The notes below the pieces were generated by a model. That model was not told the DNA's origin. It searched no databases and worked only from the letters and a program-made list of their open reading frames with translations. A stretch of 64,000 nucleotides of DNA from Bacteroidales bacterium UBA3834 (GTDB lineage: Bacteria > Bacteroidota > Bacteroidia > Bacteroidales > P3): contig DGIA01000010.1 in NCBI GenBank assembly GCA_002392965.1, positions 96,179-160,178 on the forward strand, given 5' to 3'. Shown here piece after piece: positions 51,640 through 61,245 of this stretch. Position 1 is the stretch's first letter. Every line of letters begins with the position of its first letter. A program made the position numbers and the translations under genes.

Positions 51640-52509
51640 CTAGAGCGAGTTGTAGGCGGGGCTGAAGGTGTCGCCGTCGGTGACACGGCCCGTGGTGAGC
51701 CCTTTCTTGAGCCAGCGCGTTCGTTGTGCCGAGGTGCCGTGGTTGAAGGTCTCGGGCATGGTGCGGCCATAGGCTTGTTTCTGCAGGTAGTCGTCGCCGA
51801 TTTTGGAGGCGGCGTTGAGCGCTTCCTCGATATCGCCGTCTTCGAGCGAGCCGAACATCCGGTTGTCGTGGAAGGCCCACACGCCGGCGTAGAAGTCGGC
51901 TTGCAGTTCGAGGCGGACGCTGGTCTGGTTGTATCCGGCGGTGTTTTGGCCGTAGCGTGCCATCTGCCGGTGGGCTTCGTCGAGGGTGCCCAGCAGGTTC
52001 TGCACATGGTGGCCCACTTCGTGGGCGATGACATAGGCGTAGGCGAAGTCGCCGTCGGCGCCAAGCTGCGACCGCATGCCTTTGAAGAATTCCAGGTCGA
52101 GATAGACGGTCTGGTCGGCCGAGCAGTAGAAGGGGCCGGCGGCCGAGGTGGCGTTGCCGCAACCGGAGCTGACGGCGTCGGAGAAGATGACCATCTTGGG
52201 GGGCTGGTAGGTGCGGCCCATCTTCTTGAATTCGGCGGTCCACACATCTTCGGTGCCGGCGAGGATCTGCCGGCAGAAGGTCATCAGCTCGACATCGACC
52301 TGGCTATAGTCTTTGCCGTCGGTGTATTCGGTGGTGTTGCCCTGGGTCAGCTGCTGGAGGGTGCTGCTGTCAGGCGCTTTGCCCGTCAAGAGCCAGATGA
52401 GGCCTACGATTACGATGCCGCCCAGGCCGAGGCCACCGGCTTTCATGGCGCCGCCTTTTCCGCGGCGGTCTTCTACGTTGTTGCTTTGTCTACGTCCGTT
52501 GAGGTTCAT
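51640..52509 (-). CDS. YpfJ-type putative neutral zinc metallopeptidase
   Basis: A 289-residue protein with a short basic, Gly-rich N-terminus (MNLNGRRQSNNVEDRRGKGG), one transmembrane helix (GGIVIVGLIWLL at about residues 29-40) and an extracytoplasmic domain with the zincin motif HEVGHHVQNLLG near residue 170. Further family marks are YLDLEFFKGMRSQLGADGDFAYAYVIAHE and LELQADFYAGVWA, whose Glu/Asp may be the third ligand, with a C-terminal SFSPAYNSL tail. The substrate is not known. It is the last gene of the minus-strand run from the GT4 gene at 59000; 25 bases separate it from the glycosyltransferase. Confidence 0.93.
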   Translation of the reverse strand: MNLNGRRQSNNVEDRRGKGGAMKAGGLGLGGIVIVGLIWLLTGKAPDSSTLQQLTQGNTTEYTDGKDYSQVDVELMTFCRQILAGTEDVWTAEFKKMGRTYQPPKMVIFSDAVSSGCGNATSAAGPFYCSADQTVYLDLEFFKGMRSQLGADGDFAYAYVIAHEVGHHVQNLLGTLDEAHRQMARYGQNTAGYNQTSVRLELQADFYAGVWAFHDNRMFGSLEDGDIEEALNAASKIGDDYLQKQAYGRTMPETFNHGTSAQRTRWLKKGLTTGRVTDGDTFSPAYNSL

Positions 52510-52534
52510 GATTATAAGGATTATTGGTTAAGGG

Positions 52535-53695
52535 CTATTGTTTATTGAGGATTTTTTCCAAGGGGGCGACGGCGGCGGGCCAGGAGTAGCGCTCTTGTAC
52601 GAAGCGGTGGCCGGCGTCGGCGATGGAGTCGTGCAATTCTTCGATGCCGAGTTTTATTATCAGGTCGGCCAGTTCGGCGGCACTGTCGCCGACAAGCAAG
52701 TGCTCCCAAGGGGTGGCTCCCAGCGGGGTGGCGGCCAGGGTGGTGGTGACGCACGGAAGCCCCATGGCCATGGCTTCGAGCAGCTTGTTCTGCATGCCGG
52801 AGCCGATGCGCATAGGTGCGACGAATATCCTGGCTGATGTGTAGGCTTCGCGTATGTCGTCCAGGCGGCCGCTGACGGTGACCCTGGGGCCGGCCAATGC
52901 GCGGACGGCGGGTTTGGGGTCGGCGCCGGCAATAAGCACCCGTACGCCATAGGGGCATTGCTTCCATACCAGCGGCATGATTTCTTTCACCAGCCAGCAG
53001 GCCGCATCGACATTGGGTGCATAGGCCATGTTGCCGGTGAAGACTATTGAATAGTGTCTTGTGTTTAGTGTTAAGTGTTTAGTGTTGAAGTAGTCTGTGT
53101 CGACGCCGTTGGGGACGAGGTGCACCGAGGGGTCGAGTGCGTCGCGGTCGATGGGGCTGATGACGGTGGCGGCGTCGAAGAGGGAGAGCGCCTGCTGTTC
53201 GACGCGCTGCAGGGCGCGGTATTCATAGTTCAACACGAGCCGCAACGGGCCGTGGGAGCGCTGCATGCGACGGAGGGTGTTGAGGGAGAGTGCATCCTGG
53301 AAGTCGAGCACCTTGCGGCGGGAGGAGCCTTCGACGACGGGGATGGTGCGCACCATCTGGCAGTAGATCACGTCGGGCTGCACCTGTCGTTCCCAGTCGG
53401 CAAAGGCCCGCCGGGCACGGCGGGAACTCCAATAGCCCAACTGCAGAGGGCGGCGGGAGAGGAGAGCGCGGAGGATGCCCCAGGCGGATTCCCACCAGCG
53501 GATTTGCAGGTGGCGGACGGCGGAGCAGCAGGCGAGGAGACGGCTGCAGGAGTCGTGAGGCACGGGGGTGTGGGAGAGGGCGAAGAGATAGATTTCGTGC
53601 CGCTTGGCGAGTTCCACAATCTGATGGTAGGCACGCAGCTTGTCGCCCTTGTCGAGGGGGTAGGGAAACCGGGGCAGCAGTAGGAGTATTTTCAT
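52535..53695 (-). CDS. Glycosyltransferase family 4-like sugar transferase (TIGR03087-like)
   Basis: A 386-residue GT-B type glycosyltransferase. It begins MKILLLLPRFPYPLDKGDKLRAYHQI, the pattern of the PEP-CTERM/EpsH1-associated sugar transferases, and has the C-terminal donor-site stretch APMRIGSGMQNKLLEAMAMGLPCVTTTLAATPLG. The ATG at 53695 was chosen: it lies 4 bases after the parC stop, whereas the in-frame extension is antisense-like. Bases about 53043-53090 are a simple TTTAGTGTTAAGTGTTTAG repeat read in frame as FNTKHLTLNTRHYS, next to the first conserved FTGNMAY strand. The acceptor is unknown; no polysaccharide locus surrounds it. Confidence 0.88.
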   Translation of the reverse strand: MKILLLLPRFPYPLDKGDKLRAYHQIVELAKRHEIYLFALSHTPVPHDSCSRLLACCSAVRHLQIRWWESAWGILRALLSRRPLQLGYWSSRRARRAFADWERQVQPDVIYCQMVRTIPVVEGSSRRKVLDFQDALSLNTLRRMQRSHGPLRLVLNYEYRALQRVEQQALSLFDAATVISPIDRDALDPSVHLVPNGVDTDYFNTKHLTLNTRHYSIVFTGNMAYAPNVDAACWLVKEIMPLVWKQCPYGVRVLIAGADPKPAVRALAGPRVTVSGRLDDIREAYTSARIFVAPMRIGSGMQNKLLEAMAMGLPCVTTTLAATPLGATPWEHLLVGDSAAELADLIIKLGIEELHDSIADAGHRFVQERYSWPAAVAPLEKILNKQ

Positions 53696-53699
53696 CGGT

Positions 53700-56324
53700 T
53701 CAGAACAGTTGGGTTTGAGTGCCTTCGGCAAATCCCTGGCGGTCGGTGACGGCGTCGGAGGCCGGCTCTGCGCCGGCATCCTGCCGATTGTCGTCCGCTA
53801 CGACCTCGGGGGGGTCGGGTTTCAGCGGCTGCAGCCAGTGGAACCGCTCGACGGCGAAGGTGGAGATACGTTTGCCGCGAGCCTTGTGGCTCTTGATGCC
53901 GATGAAATCGTCCACCTCGATAATCTCGCTCTGTATCTTCTTGCCGCTGTCGATGGTGTAGGTCACCTCGAGCCGGGGGTGGAAGTCGAGGCAGAGATCG
54001 ATGAGTGAGCTTCCGTCGTCGTCGAGGAATGGCTGTTTGCGGTCGGTGGGCTCAGGGATGAACCGTTTGAGATAGGGGTAGCCTTCGGGGGAGCGGTAGA
54101 GCACGGTGAGGGGTTGGTCGGGCCGGTATTTGAGGAGCCTGATGAGGTCGTCGTCGTAGTGGTTGCCCAGGTCGAACGAGGTGGTGCGGTAGGATGCGTT
54201 CTGCATGATGGCCAGTATCTTGTCGGCGCCATGGAACTCGCCGAGGAAGCGGCCGGCCTCGTTGACATTGAGCCGCTTGACGCTCTCGTCGAACCAGATC
54301 TTGCGGGCGCTGAGGGTGCTTACGCCCTCGTCCTTGAGGTTGATGGAGCGGACTGGGTTGCGGGAGAGGATGTTGCCGATGGCGTCGCGTCCTTTGATGG
54401 CGAGCGTCTTGAAGTCGAAGTCGAAGCTGACTTTTTTGATTTTAGGGTTGCTGACGTGATGGATGGTGACGACTTCGGCTTCGCCGTTGGGGTTGGCCGT
54501 GAAGTAGAGGATTTTGCTGCCCTTGGAGCCTTTGGTGAGGAGGTATTCGCGGTCGCGGGTGACGGAGGTGACGCTGAAGCGTTTGACCATGGCGTAGCCA
54601 GCGGGGCCGTCGCGGTAGATCATGTTATAGACGGTGCGTTCGTCGCGTTTCCGGAAGACGGAGATGTAGAGAAGTTCCTTGCAGTCCTGGGAGCCTACGA
54701 AACCTTTTTCCTGCACTTTGGAGACGATCATGGTGCCGTCGCGGCGGAAGGCGATGATGTCGTCCATTTTGGAGCATTCGCAAGCCACTTCGACTCCGTC
54801 CTCGCGTTTGAGGCCCCAACCGGCGAAACCGGTTTGGTAGTTGACGTAGAGTTTTTCGTTGGCGATGGCGACTTGGGTGGCTTCGATGTCGTCGAAGTTA
54901 CGGATTTCGGTTTTGCGTTCACGCCCCTTGCCGTATTTTTTGAGGATGTCCTGGAAATAGCGGATGGCGTAGTCGGTGAGGTGGTCGAGGTGGTTTTTCA
55001 CCTCGTCGATGGTCATTTCGATGCTTTCGATTTCATCGGCGGCTTTCTTTATGTCGAACTTGGAGATTTTTTTGACGGGTTTGTCGGTGAGTTTCAGCAC
55101 GTCGTCGCGGGTGATTTCCCGTTTGAAGCGTTTTTGGTAGGGGCCGAAGGCTTTGTGCATGTCATCGACCTGCTCTTCCCAACTTTGGCTGTCTTTCCGT
55201 TCCATTTTTTTGTAGATGCCTTTCTCGAAGAATATCTTTTCGAGGGATACCCAGTGCCAACGGTCTTCCAGCTCTGCGAGTTGGATTTCCAGTTCCTGTC
55301 GAAGCAGGTCACGGGTACGCATCGTGTTGTGCCGTAAAATGTCGCTGGCGGTAGTGAAAACGGGTTTTTCGTTGATGATGACGCAGGTTTGAGGGGAGAC
55401 GGAGATCTGGCAGTTGGTGAAAGCGTAGAGGGCGTCGATGGTTTGGTCGGGGCTGACGCCAGAGGGCAGATAGACCACAATTTCCACCTCGGCGGCGGTG
55501 TTGTCATCGACCTTTTTGATTTTGATTTTGCCTTTCTCGTTAGCGGTCAGGATGCTGGAAATGAGTACGTCGGTAGTGACGGTGTAGGGGAGTTCGGTGA
55601 TGATGATAGCCTTGCGTTTTTCGTCGTAGTGCATCTTGGCACGGATACGCAGGCGTCCACCCAGAGCGGCATCGTTGTATTTGCTTACGTCTATCAGGCC
55701 GCCGGTGGGGAAGTCGGGATAAATCTCGAATGGGACGTTTTGCAGTATCTTGATGGAGGCTTCCAACAGCTCACAGAAGTTGTAGGGGTAAATCACCGAA
55801 GTCAGGGTGACGGCGATACCTTTGGTTCCCTGAGCCAAAAGCAATGGAAATTTAATGGGAAGGGTGACGGGCTCCTGCTTGCGGCCGTCGTATGAGGGTT
55901 TCCATTGAGTGGTTTTGGGGTTGAAGACGACTTCTTTGGCGAACTTCGACAGGCGGGCTTCGATGTATCGGCCAGCAGCAGCGTCGTCGCCAGTGAGGAT
56001 GTTGCCCCAGTTTCCCTGGCAGTCGATCAGGAGTTCCTTTTGCCCGAGGTTGACCAATGCCTCCTTGATGCTCTGGTCGCCGTGTGGGTGGTACTGCATG
56101 GTGTTGCCAACGATGTTGGCTACCTTGGTAAAGCGTCCGTCATCGGTTTCTTTCATGGCATGCAAGATACGCCGCTGCACGGGTTTCAAGCCATCGTCGA
56201 TATCGGGTACCGAACGGTCGAGTATGACGTCGCTGGCATAGTCTATCCAGTAGTCCTTGAACATGCTGTTCAATGACAGGGTGGATCCTTGCTCCTGTAT
56301 CTCTTCGTGTTCTAATTCTTCCAT
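53700..56324 (-). CDS. parC: DNA topoisomerase IV subunit A
   Basis: An 874-residue type IIA topoisomerase A subunit. It has the N-terminal winged-helix segment with MQYHPHGDQSIKEALVNLGQ, the catalytic Tyr120 in AAAGRYIEARL, the GIAVTLTSVIYPYNFCELLEASI stretch, a long coiled coil, and a divergent C-terminal beta-propeller (ATQVAIANEKLYVNYQTGFAGWG). Bacteroidota carry both GyrA and ParC; the ParC call rests on the lack of a clear GyrA box and on the N-terminus. The last 40 residues are Pro/Asp/Ala-rich and probably disordered. lepB lies 12 bases upstream. Confidence 0.9.
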   Translation of the reverse strand: MEELEHEEIQEQGSTLSLNSMFKDYWIDYASDVILDRSVPDIDDGLKPVQRRILHAMKETDDGRFTKVANIVGNTMQYHPHGDQSIKEALVNLGQKELLIDCQGNWGNILTGDDAAAGRYIEARLSKFAKEVVFNPKTTQWKPSYDGRKQEPVTLPIKFPLLLAQGTKGIAVTLTSVIYPYNFCELLEASIKILQNVPFEIYPDFPTGGLIDVSKYNDAALGGRLRIRAKMHYDEKRKAIIITELPYTVTTDVLISSILTANEKGKIKIKKVDDNTAAEVEIVVYLPSGVSPDQTIDALYAFTNCQISVSPQTCVIINEKPVFTTASDILRHNTMRTRDLLRQELEIQLAELEDRWHWVSLEKIFFEKGIYKKMERKDSQSWEEQVDDMHKAFGPYQKRFKREITRDDVLKLTDKPVKKISKFDIKKAADEIESIEMTIDEVKNHLDHLTDYAIRYFQDILKKYGKGRERKTEIRNFDDIEATQVAIANEKLYVNYQTGFAGWGLKREDGVEVACECSKMDDIIAFRRDGTMIVSKVQEKGFVGSQDCKELLYISVFRKRDERTVYNMIYRDGPAGYAMVKRFSVTSVTRDREYLLTKGSKGSKILYFTANPNGEAEVVTIHHVSNPKIKKVSFDFDFKTLAIKGRDAIGNILSRNPVRSINLKDEGVSTLSARKIWFDESVKRLNVNEAGRFLGEFHGADKILAIMQNASYRTTSFDLGNHYDDDLIRLLKYRPDQPLTVLYRSPEGYPYLKRFIPEPTDRKQPFLDDDGSSLIDLCLDFHPRLEVTYTIDSGKKIQSEIIEVDDFIGIKSHKARGKRISTFAVERFHWLQPLKPDPPEVVADDNRQDAGAEPASDAVTDRQGFAEGTQTQLF

Positions 56325-56336
56325 GTTGTTGTAGTG

Positions 56337-57869
56337 TTATCGGTCGTTGGCTTTCTTGAACATGCGGTCCCAACGAATCTTTTTGTGGTCTTTATCCCAG
56401 CTGAAATAGATAAATAATGCTTTGCCCGCGATATGGTCTTCTGGCACATAGCCCCAGAAGCGGCTGTCCTGGCTATGATGGCGGTTGTCGCCCATCATCC
56501 AATAATAGTTCTGTTTCACGGTGTAACTGTCGGTAGCCTCTCCGTTGATGTAATAGACTCCATCTTTTACCTCCAGCGTGTTGTTTTCATACACGGTGAT
56601 CAGACGACGGTAGTAGGGGAGGATGCTGTCGTTGAGTTTCACCACCTCACCTTTGGCCGGAATATGAATAGGCCCGAAGTTATCTACACTCTGCGGGTAT
56701 CCGACCATGTTAGGGAACAGCGATCCGTCGGTTTCGGCGGGAAGGGTGTCGGTATGCAGGAAGCTGCCCATGTCGGTGTAGGCCAGTCGGCTGGCCATCT
56801 TCCGTGTCAACGGAACAGTATAGACAGCCAGCAAACGAGAGGAATCAATGAAGAAAGGACCCGAGTTGTCGATGTCGGCATAGCTCACCCCCAGACGGTC
56901 CATCTCCTGCATCACATACTGCGGAGGGAATCCTTTTACGTTGGTCAGGAAACTATAGGTGGTCTGTGACTCCCGAGGGGTCTCGATGGGTTTCCCGTTG
57001 ATATACACCACTTGGTCGATAATCTGCAGGTCGTCGCCTGGCATTCCGATGCAACGTTTGATATAGTTGGTGCGTTTATCTACTGGGCGGGTGAACCAGC
57101 CATCTTTCAGCAGTTCTTGGTTTCCGTCACGCACAGCATCATAATAGGTGAACTGGTTGCCGGGAGAGGCGTGCAGGGTGGTGTCGCCAGCGGGGAAGTT
57201 GAATACCACGGCGTCATAGCGTTTTATGTGGGTGTATCCCGGATAGCGATGGTAAGGAAGCTTGATCCATTTTAGGTACGACTCCACCTTGTCACCAGTC
57301 AGGGGAATGGTGTTGTGCACCAGTGGTAGGCTCAATGGGGTTACTTCCACTCTGGGACCGTAGGCCAACTTGCTCACCACCAGGTAATCGCCCACCTGCA
57401 GGCTCTTCTCCATCGACGACGAGGGGATATTGTATAACTCGAATATGTTGCCGCGGATGATGGTGGCTGCCACAAGGGCGAACACAATGGCATCGGCCCA
57501 GTCGCGAGCTTCGCTGACTTTGGCCGGCGGGTCTGTCTTGGGGTCATGGTATGAGGATTTCTTGCTCAATCCAAGCACAGGAAGGTAAATCCACGGGAAT
57601 ATTACGGCTACCAGTTGCTCAACGAAACCGTAGCGACGGAATACCTTGGCGGTCTCCACCACCATCAGCAAGAAGCAAAACACGTTGATGGCCGGAATAA
57701 GGAAATAGATGTACCATTTCCAGCTTTTTCCGCACACCTTAATCCATACCACGATGTTGTAAATCGGTATCAGCGCCTTCCATGGTGCCACCCCGGCTTT
57801 TTTGAATACAAACCACAGTCCCAGCAGGGTGCCTGCAAAATAGAGAATTAACAGAATGTTGTATAGCAT
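56337..57869 (-). CDS. lepB: Signal peptidase I, long Bacteroidales form
   Basis: A 510-residue S26 peptidase that removes Sec signal peptides. Residues 1-100 add three or four hydrophobic helices (DUF5684-like) not found in E. coli-type enzymes. A further membrane helix follows at 124-140, then the catalytic Ser152 in IPSSSMEKSLQVGD, the Lys in KRCIGMPGDDLQ, and the box MMGDNRHHSQDSRFWGYVP near the end. The catalytic domain has an insertion of about 130 residues between the Lys box and the GDNR box, usual in this order. It sits 12 bases from both neighbours, between a GT4 gene and parC. Confidence 0.93.
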   Translation of the reverse strand: MLYNILLILYFAGTLLGLWFVFKKAGVAPWKALIPIYNIVVWIKVCGKSWKWYIYFLIPAINVFCFLLMVVETAKVFRRYGFVEQLVAVIFPWIYLPVLGLSKKSSYHDPKTDPPAKVSEARDWADAIVFALVAATIIRGNIFELYNIPSSSMEKSLQVGDYLVVSKLAYGPRVEVTPLSLPLVHNTIPLTGDKVESYLKWIKLPYHRYPGYTHIKRYDAVVFNFPAGDTTLHASPGNQFTYYDAVRDGNQELLKDGWFTRPVDKRTNYIKRCIGMPGDDLQIIDQVVYINGKPIETPRESQTTYSFLTNVKGFPPQYVMQEMDRLGVSYADIDNSGPFFIDSSRLLAVYTVPLTRKMASRLAYTDMGSFLHTDTLPAETDGSLFPNMVGYPQSVDNFGPIHIPAKGEVVKLNDSILPYYRRLITVYENNTLEVKDGVYYINGEATDSYTVKQNYYWMMGDNRHHSQDSRFWGYVPEDHIAGKALFIYFSWDKDHKKIRWDRMFKKANDR

Positions 57870-57881
57870 ATTGTTAAAATT

Positions 57882-59000
57882 TTACTTACACATTATAGAA
57901 TTAACGCATTCAGCGATTTTTTCTTTCTCCTTGTTCCAATCCATATCACTGCGGGCGGCGGCGAAGTCGTTGTCGCTCCATTTTCTAGCCAACACGCGCT
58001 TGATGCTTTCGGCCAGGGCTTTTTCTCCAGGAGCCTGCATCACTTCTCCCACCCCGTACTTTCTCACTACGCGTGCCATTTCTGGCAGGTCGCTCACCAC
58101 CATGGGCACTCCCGCCGCCACAAAGTCTCCGATACGGTTGGGTAGGGCGTAATGGTAACTCAATCCCATGTCTTCGAGCATCACCAGTCCTACATCAGCC
58201 TGAGGTGTCAACTTGTGAAGATCCTCAAGGCTTACATGTCCAAGGAACTCCACGCGGTCGCTCCAACTCTTCCTACTGGCATAGGTTTTCATCTGTTCTA
58301 GCAGATCGCCACTTCCTGCCACCACCAGTCGGCAGTCGGGCAGCCACTCCAGTGCATCGATGGCCCAATCCACCCCTCGGCCAACGTTCACCGCACCTTG
58401 GTACAAGAGGGTGTGGAACTGTTTGTTGGCCTGGGGTTGTTTTCCATGTTCCATGTCCCACTTCACACTTGAAAGATTCCTCACCACAGTCATATCTGCC
58501 CCCAGAGTCTGTCGGTAGTGGTCGGCTATACTGTCGCACACCGTCAGGCGTGCATCGCACGTCGGCAGCAGCAGTCGCTCTATTGTGCGCCATACCCATC
58601 TCACCAATGGCTTGTGCTGTATCTCGGGCACCTCGGGAAACAACTCATGAGCATCCATCACTAGTTTGACAGGGTGAAGAGTCAATTTCGCGGCCAGCCA
58701 GCAGCCTATTAGGGTGTCGGTGTCGTTGGCCCACACGATGTCGGCATTCAATTGCCGCAGTTCCTTGGTCAGCCGCTGGTTGTATTCGGCATAAAAGCGC
58801 CATCCTTTGCGGTGTCGTAGTTTCACGCGGATGGTCTTGTATGGCAGCTGCAACGGTCGGCTCCATGGCAACTCACGACCAATCAGTATCACCTCATGTC
58901 CAGCTTCTTTCAGCGCTGCTGCATGGCGCAACAAACGACCGTCGGTGGCTATGTCGTTAGTCACCGCCAGCGCTATTTTATATGTTCCCTTGGCAATCAA
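57882..59000 (-). CDS. Glycosyltransferase family 4 protein
   Basis: A 372-residue GT-B enzyme. The N-terminal part has the expected KIALAVTNDIATDGRLLRHAAALKEAGHEVILIGR pattern, and the acceptor-side VMDAHELFPEVPEI segment is typical of GT4 members. The C-terminal donor side reads DVGLVMLEDMGLSYHYALPNRIGDFVAAGVPMVVSDLPEM, an E-x7-E-like region with weaker conservation. The apparent start is TTG at 59000; no ATG gives a complete first strand, so this start is somewhat uncertain. It heads the run GT4-lepB-parC-GT-metallopeptidase. Target glycan unknown. Confidence 0.88.
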   Translation of the reverse strand: MIAKGTYKIALAVTNDIATDGRLLRHAAALKEAGHEVILIGRELPWSRPLQLPYKTIRVKLRHRKGWRFYAEYNQRLTKELRQLNADIVWANDTDTLIGCWLAAKLTLHPVKLVMDAHELFPEVPEIQHKPLVRWVWRTIERLLLPTCDARLTVCDSIADHYRQTLGADMTVVRNLSSVKWDMEHGKQPQANKQFHTLLYQGAVNVGRGVDWAIDALEWLPDCRLVVAGSGDLLEQMKTYASRKSWSDRVEFLGHVSLEDLHKLTPQADVGLVMLEDMGLSYHYALPNRIGDFVAAGVPMVVSDLPEMARVVRKYGVGEVMQAPGEKALAESIKRVLARKWSDNDFAAARSDMDWNKEKEKIAECVNSIMCK

Positions 59001-59076
59001 GCCCTTAGTGATGGCTTTTGGCTTTTGTGCTTTTTATATTTAAATCTCTTCTATAACGCATTTCGTTTTTTTTTCG

Positions 59077-59084
59077 TATTTTTG
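59077..59084 (+). promoter_or_regulatory. Bacteroidota -7 element before the META lipoprotein
   Basis: TATTTTTG, exact TAnnTTTG, 20 bases before the ATG at 59105, within a T-rich stretch of the divergent gap. Confidence 0.7.
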
Positions 59085-59104
59085 CACCCGAATTTTTATC
59101 AACA

Positions 59105-59563
59105 ATGAAGAGAATATCTCTGTTTCTGATGCTTGTTGCCGTTGTATTGACCTCTTGTGGCGGCAACCGAAAGACCACCGCGGTACAGGCCGAGGCCCGT
59201 GTTTTTGATAAAGACCAGGTCTGGCAGCTGGTTTCCATGCGTGGCAAAGAGGTGTCGGCACGTGACGGTGTGGTCACATTAATGTTCTATCCTGAGGGCA
59301 ATGCCCTCCGTGGTCTCGTCGCATGCAATCGCTATTTCGCTGACTATACTATGCAGTCTGGCAAGGTCGATGCCGACGGCACCTGCTATTCCCTCAAGGT
59401 CAGTTATATCAGCGGGGGAGATGTACAATGTCCCGAGGGTGATATGGCCTTTCAGGAACGTTACCTGAACCTCCTTGGCAAGGCCGATGCATGTCTGCTT
59501 ACGGCACATGGCCTCACGCTCTATCAGCACGGCAAGGAAACGCTTCATTTTGAGATGCAATAA
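59105..59563 (+). CDS. META domain lipoprotein (HslJ-like)
   Basis: A 152-residue lipoprotein: signal MKRISLFLMLVAVVLTSCGG with the lipidated Cys at about 18. The mature part is one META domain: the strand WQLVSMRGKEVSARDG, the VTLMFYPEGNALRGLVACNRYFADYTM stretch with the family N-R-F/Y-type motif, and the C-terminal LLTAHGLTLYQHGKETLHFEMQ. In E. coli HslJ relates to heat shock and novobiocin resistance; here the function is not known. It has its own promoter and 31 bases separate it from the Nudix gene. Confidence 0.87.
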   Translation: MKRISLFLMLVAVVLTSCGGNRKTTAVQAEARVFDKDQVWQLVSMRGKEVSARDGVVTLMFYPEGNALRGLVACNRYFADYTMQSGKVDADGTCYSLKVSYISGGDVQCPEGDMAFQERYLNLLGKADACLLTAHGLTLYQHGKETLHFEMQ

Positions 59564-59594
59564 CAAATCTCATTAATTTTTTAATTTCTTAATT

Positions 59595-60074
59595 GTGAAA
59601 CTCTGCTACAAGTATTGCACCTTCCGTGTTTCTGTCAGCCTCTTGCGGAGCCTCAAACACCGTATGCGCTGGGTTCGTGCTGCCGGAGGCATTGTGGTCG
59701 ATGACGGCGGCGACATGCTTCTCATACGACGCAATGGTCGTTGGGATCTCCCCAAAGGTAAGGTTGAACCTGGTGAAACTCTGCTTCAGGCGGCCCTCCG
59801 CGAAACCCTTGAAGAAACTGGCATAAAAACTCAGCCCCAGAGTCACTCGGCCACTTGCTCTCTCAAAACCTACCATATCTTCAATCTCTACGGAGGGTGG
59901 CACCTTAAGCAGACCACTTGGTTTCCGCTCCATGCCGTCGGCTGTCATCCGCAAGGAGTTGCCCAACAGGAAGAGGGTATCACCGATGTCGTATGGGTCT
60001 CGCCCGACGAGTGGCATCGCCTTCTCGCATCCTCCTATGGCACACTCCGCACACTTGAAAAACAGGTGCGATAA
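59595..60074 (+). CDS. Nudix hydrolase
   Basis: A 159-residue single Nudix domain. The complete Nudix box is GKVEPGETLLQAALRETLEETGI, with the metal-binding REtxEE core at about residues 69-75. It is preceded by the AAGGIVVDDGGDMLLIRR strand pair. The GTG start at 59595 keeps a basic N-terminal extension seen in Bacteroidales homologues; an ATG at 59664 would remove 23 residues. The substrate could be a nucleoside diphosphate derivative, but this is not decidable. dprA follows after 61 bases. Confidence 0.9.
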   Translation: MKLCYKYCTFRVSVSLLRSLKHRMRWVRAAGGIVVDDGGDMLLIRRNGRWDLPKGKVEPGETLLQAALRETLEETGIKTQPQSHSATCSLKTYHIFNLYGGWHLKQTTWFPLHAVGCHPQGVAQQEEGITDVVWVSPDEWHRLLASSYGTLRTLEKQVR

Positions 60075-60135
60075 AATCAATTGTCTCAACTTACATGGGC
60101 TTCATTGACTCCTTAACGTCTTATTTTTTAATAAA

Positions 60136-61245
60136 ATGGAACTCCTCAGCCAAATAGCTCTCTCCATGACGCCGGGTCTCGGCCCCACCAGCTGCCGCAA
60201 GTTGCTGGAACTCTATCCCGACCAGGACATCTTCTCGCTGCCGCCTTCTGAAATCAAGGCCGCTTTCGGAAGCCACCACGCTATTGCCGAAGCTATCCTT
60301 GGCCGCACGGCATTCCCGCGGGCCGAAGAGGAAATTCGGTTCTGTGAGCGTAACAAAATACGTGTGCTTTTTTATACCGATGAGGCATTTCCCCAGCGGC
60401 TCAACCGAGAGGAGACGCAGGATTGTCCCGTGCTGCTCTATGTCAAAGGCGACCTCGACCTCAATCCCGAGCGTGCGGTGTCTGTTGTCGGCACCCGCCA
60501 TGCCACACCGCAAGGCCGTGATGTCACCGACAGGTTGGTCGCACAAATGATTCCGCTTGCCACGCCCATTGTCAGCGGCTTGGCTTATGGCATCGATACC
60601 GCCGCCCACACCGCTGCCCTTGCCCACGGCCTGCCTACCGTCGCTGTCCTCGGCCACGGTCTCGATCGCATCTATCCTTCGGCTAACCGCCGTTTGGCCA
60701 TTGAAATCCTCGAAAAAGGCGGAGCCCTCGTCACCGAGTACCCCAACGGTACAGTCATCAATCCCGGCTACTTCCCAGCCCGCAACCGCATCATAGCGGC
60801 ACTCTCGGATGCCACCGTGGTTGTCGAGGCATCCGAGAAAGGTGGAGCCCTCATCACTGCCGCCATTGCCAGTGGCTACCATCGCGAGGTCTTTGCTGTG
60901 CCGGGACGCGTCGCCGACAAATATTCCACAGGCACCAACAACCTCATTGCCACCCACCGCGCCCTCCTTGTTCGCAACGCCGACGATATCGCTTACCAGA
61001 TGGGGTGGCCGCTCACTTCCCGTCAGTCTGCCGACGACAGCCAGCAGCAACTCTTTGCAACGCTGAACAAAGAAGAACAGCATGTGTTGGATTTGTTGCA
61101 TGACCATCAGCAACTCACTCTTGAAGAGCTGGCTTCCCTGACTGATATGTCCATGCCGCGGATGGCGGCCCTGATGTTTAATCTCGAAATGCAGAAAGCC
61201 GTCCGTGTCCTCCCCGGTCACCTCTACCAGCCTTTGTTATTATAG
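60136..61245 (+). CDS. dprA: DNA-processing protein DprA
   Basis: DprA loads RecA on single-stranded DNA during natural transformation and may have other recombination roles. The 369-residue protein has a SAM-like helix-hairpin region (ALSMTPGLGPTSCRKLLELY), the Rossmann core (SVVGTRHATPQG, PIVSGLAYGIDTAAHTAAL, TVAVLGHGLDRIYP, FPARNRIIAALSDATVVVEASEKGGALITA, VFAVPGRV), and a C-terminal winged-helix part (LDLLHDHQQLTLEELASLTDMSMPRMAALMFNLEMQKAV). All are family landmarks. No other competence genes are in the window. Confidence 0.96.
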   Translation: MELLSQIALSMTPGLGPTSCRKLLELYPDQDIFSLPPSEIKAAFGSHHAIAEAILGRTAFPRAEEEIRFCERNKIRVLFYTDEAFPQRLNREETQDCPVLLYVKGDLDLNPERAVSVVGTRHATPQGRDVTDRLVAQMIPLATPIVSGLAYGIDTAAHTAALAHGLPTVAVLGHGLDRIYPSANRRLAIEILEKGGALVTEYPNGTVINPGYFPARNRIIAALSDATVVVEASEKGGALITAAIASGYHREVFAVPGRVADKYSTGTNNLIATHRALLVRNADDIAYQMGWPLTSRQSADDSQQQLFATLNKEEQHVLDLLHDHQQLTLEELASLTDMSMPRMAALMFNLEMQKAVRVLPGHLYQPLLL

